Below, piece by piece: positions 6,040-6,742 of a stretch of DNA of 6,742 bases (positions within the stretch are counted from its first letter, which is position 1; every line of letters starts with the position of its first letter). The notes under the pieces are model-generated. The model ran no database searches. It was not told where the DNA came from and saw only the letters and a list, made by a program, of their open reading frames with translations. The position numbers were made by a program, and so were the translations under genes. The DNA is from Bacteroidota bacterium. Lineage in GTDB: Bacteria > Bacteroidota > Bacteroidia > JAADEI01. Location: contig WFXT01000294.1 of the NCBI GenBank assembly GCA_015490475.1, forward strand, positions 1 through 6,742, in the 5' to 3' direction.

Positions 6040-6742
6040 ATGAAGACGGACAAAGCACATATTATTTCAGAACTTAATGAAAGACAGTTGATTAACGACA
6101 CAACGGCAGGAATTGAAAAACATCTCAGCTCGTCCAGAAAGGTCTATCTAGGCTTTGACCCCACTGCTCCCTCCCTCCATGTGGGCAGTCTGGCTCCTAT
6201 AGCTATGCTAATTCATCTTGCAAGACATGGTCACATACCCGTCATTGTAATAGGACGGGGAACAGCAATGATTGGTGACCCAAGTGGCAAAGACAAAGAA
6301 CGTCCTCTTTTACCACCCGAACAGATTGAAGAGAATGCTCAATTCTTAATCAAACAGATACAACATCTTTTAAGGCTTGTTCCACAAAAAGCCGAATATT
6401 ATGATAATTATGAGTGGCTTGGCAGTTTATCTCTAATTGAATTCTTACGTGACGTTGGAAAACACATAACAGTAAATTACATGCTTGCTAAGGAAAGTGT
6501 CAAGAAACGCCTTGAACGTGGAATTTCATACACTGAATTTACTTACATGCTCCTACAGGGATATGATTTCTGGTATCTATATAATAAATATAATGTAACC
6601 GTGCAGATAGGTGGTGCTGACCAGTGGGGCAACATAACCACAGGAATTGAACTTATCAGACGGAAGGGTGGAGGTGAAGCCCACGGCATAACATGTCCTT
6701 TACTCTTACGGGCGGATGGATCCAAATTCGGAAAAACAGAAC
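6040..6742 (+). CDS. tyrS: Tyrosyl-tRNA synthetase, C-terminus outside window
   Basis: A cytosolic class I aminoacyl-tRNA synthetase that charges tRNA-Tyr with tyrosine. The first 234 residues are present, covering nearly the whole catalytic domain; the anticodon-binding and S4-like parts would lie beyond the right edge (bacterial TyrRS is about 400-430 residues). Signatures: YLGFDPTAPSLHVGS (36-50), containing the HIGH-type motif; GDPSGKDKER (79-88); GKHITVNYMLAKESV (140-154); YMLLQGYDF (169-177), with Tyr169, Gln173 and Asp176 matching tyrosine-binding residues of the Geobacillus enzyme; GGADQWGNITTG (191-202); and KFGKT (229-233), the TyrRS form of KMSKS. The last HIGH position is Ser50 rather than His or Asn. 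The ATG at 6040 gives a normal N-terminus, and no other in-frame start lies nearby upstream. It is divergent from the CAP/OmpA gene; no functional link is implied. Confidence 0.97.
   Translation, partial: MKTDKAHIISELNERQLINDTTAGIEKHLSSSRKVYLGFDPTAPSLHVGSLAPIAMLIHLARHGHIPVIVIGRGTAMIGDPSGKDKERPLLPPEQIEENAQFLIKQIQHLLRLVPQKAEYYDNYEWLGSLSLIEFLRDVGKHITVNYMLAKESVKKRLERGISYTEFTYMLLQGYDFWYLYNKYNVTVQIGGADQWGNITTGIELIRRKGGGEAHGITCPLLLRADGSKFGKTE

Noticed and set aside
6010..6060. Longer CAP/OmpA protein starting at 6060
   Set aside because: It adds 17 residues before a normal signal peptide and overlaps the tyrS start by 21 bp; the ATG at 6009 is better.
6543..6725. Minus-strand open frame of 60 codons
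   Set aside because: It is antisense to the strongly conserved part of tyrS.

Overview
The window suggests a Gram-negative bacterium with moderately AT-rich DNA, possibly of the Bacteroidota or a related lineage. The pointers are indirect. None of the visible start codons has a convincing Shine-Dalgarno sequence. Two upstream regions carry matches or near matches to the Bacteroidota promoter form TTG...TAnnTTTG. One gene encodes a secreted protein with an OmpA-like domain of the S-x-E-G type. These clues make the assignment tentative, not proven. I see no tRNA, rRNA, CRISPR array, insertion sequence, integrase or phage gene. The content looks like ordinary chromosome.

Left part (1-3103, all on the minus strand, so read right to left): a family 4-type glycosyltransferase, then a single-domain cation:proton antiporter, then an HD-domain phosphohydrolase of the SAMHD1/YwfO-like group (COG1078) that runs off the left edge. 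The antiporter and HD genes are only 2 nt apart and are very probably co-transcribed. The 40-nt gap between the glycosyltransferase and the antiporter holds a possible internal promoter.

Middle (3104-3630): a 61-bp divergent spacer separates the glycosyltransferase from a small plus-strand YqaA/DedA-type membrane protein. That gene converges, across 19 bp, on the next gene.

Right part (3631-6742): a large minus-strand gene encodes an exported 792-residue protein with a degenerate CAP (SCP/PR1) domain, a central region of unknown type, an OmpA-like domain and a helical C-terminal region ending in CKKCK. It is divergent, across only 30 bp, from tyrS (tyrosyl-tRNA synthetase), which runs off the right edge.

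How the genes work together: the antiporter, the YqaA-like protein, the glycosyltransferase and the CAP/OmpA protein all point to envelope or ion-homeostasis roles. The HD enzyme and TyrRS are housekeeping. I do not see a dedicated multi-gene novel system. The least ordinary item is the CAP-OmpA-helical fusion protein.
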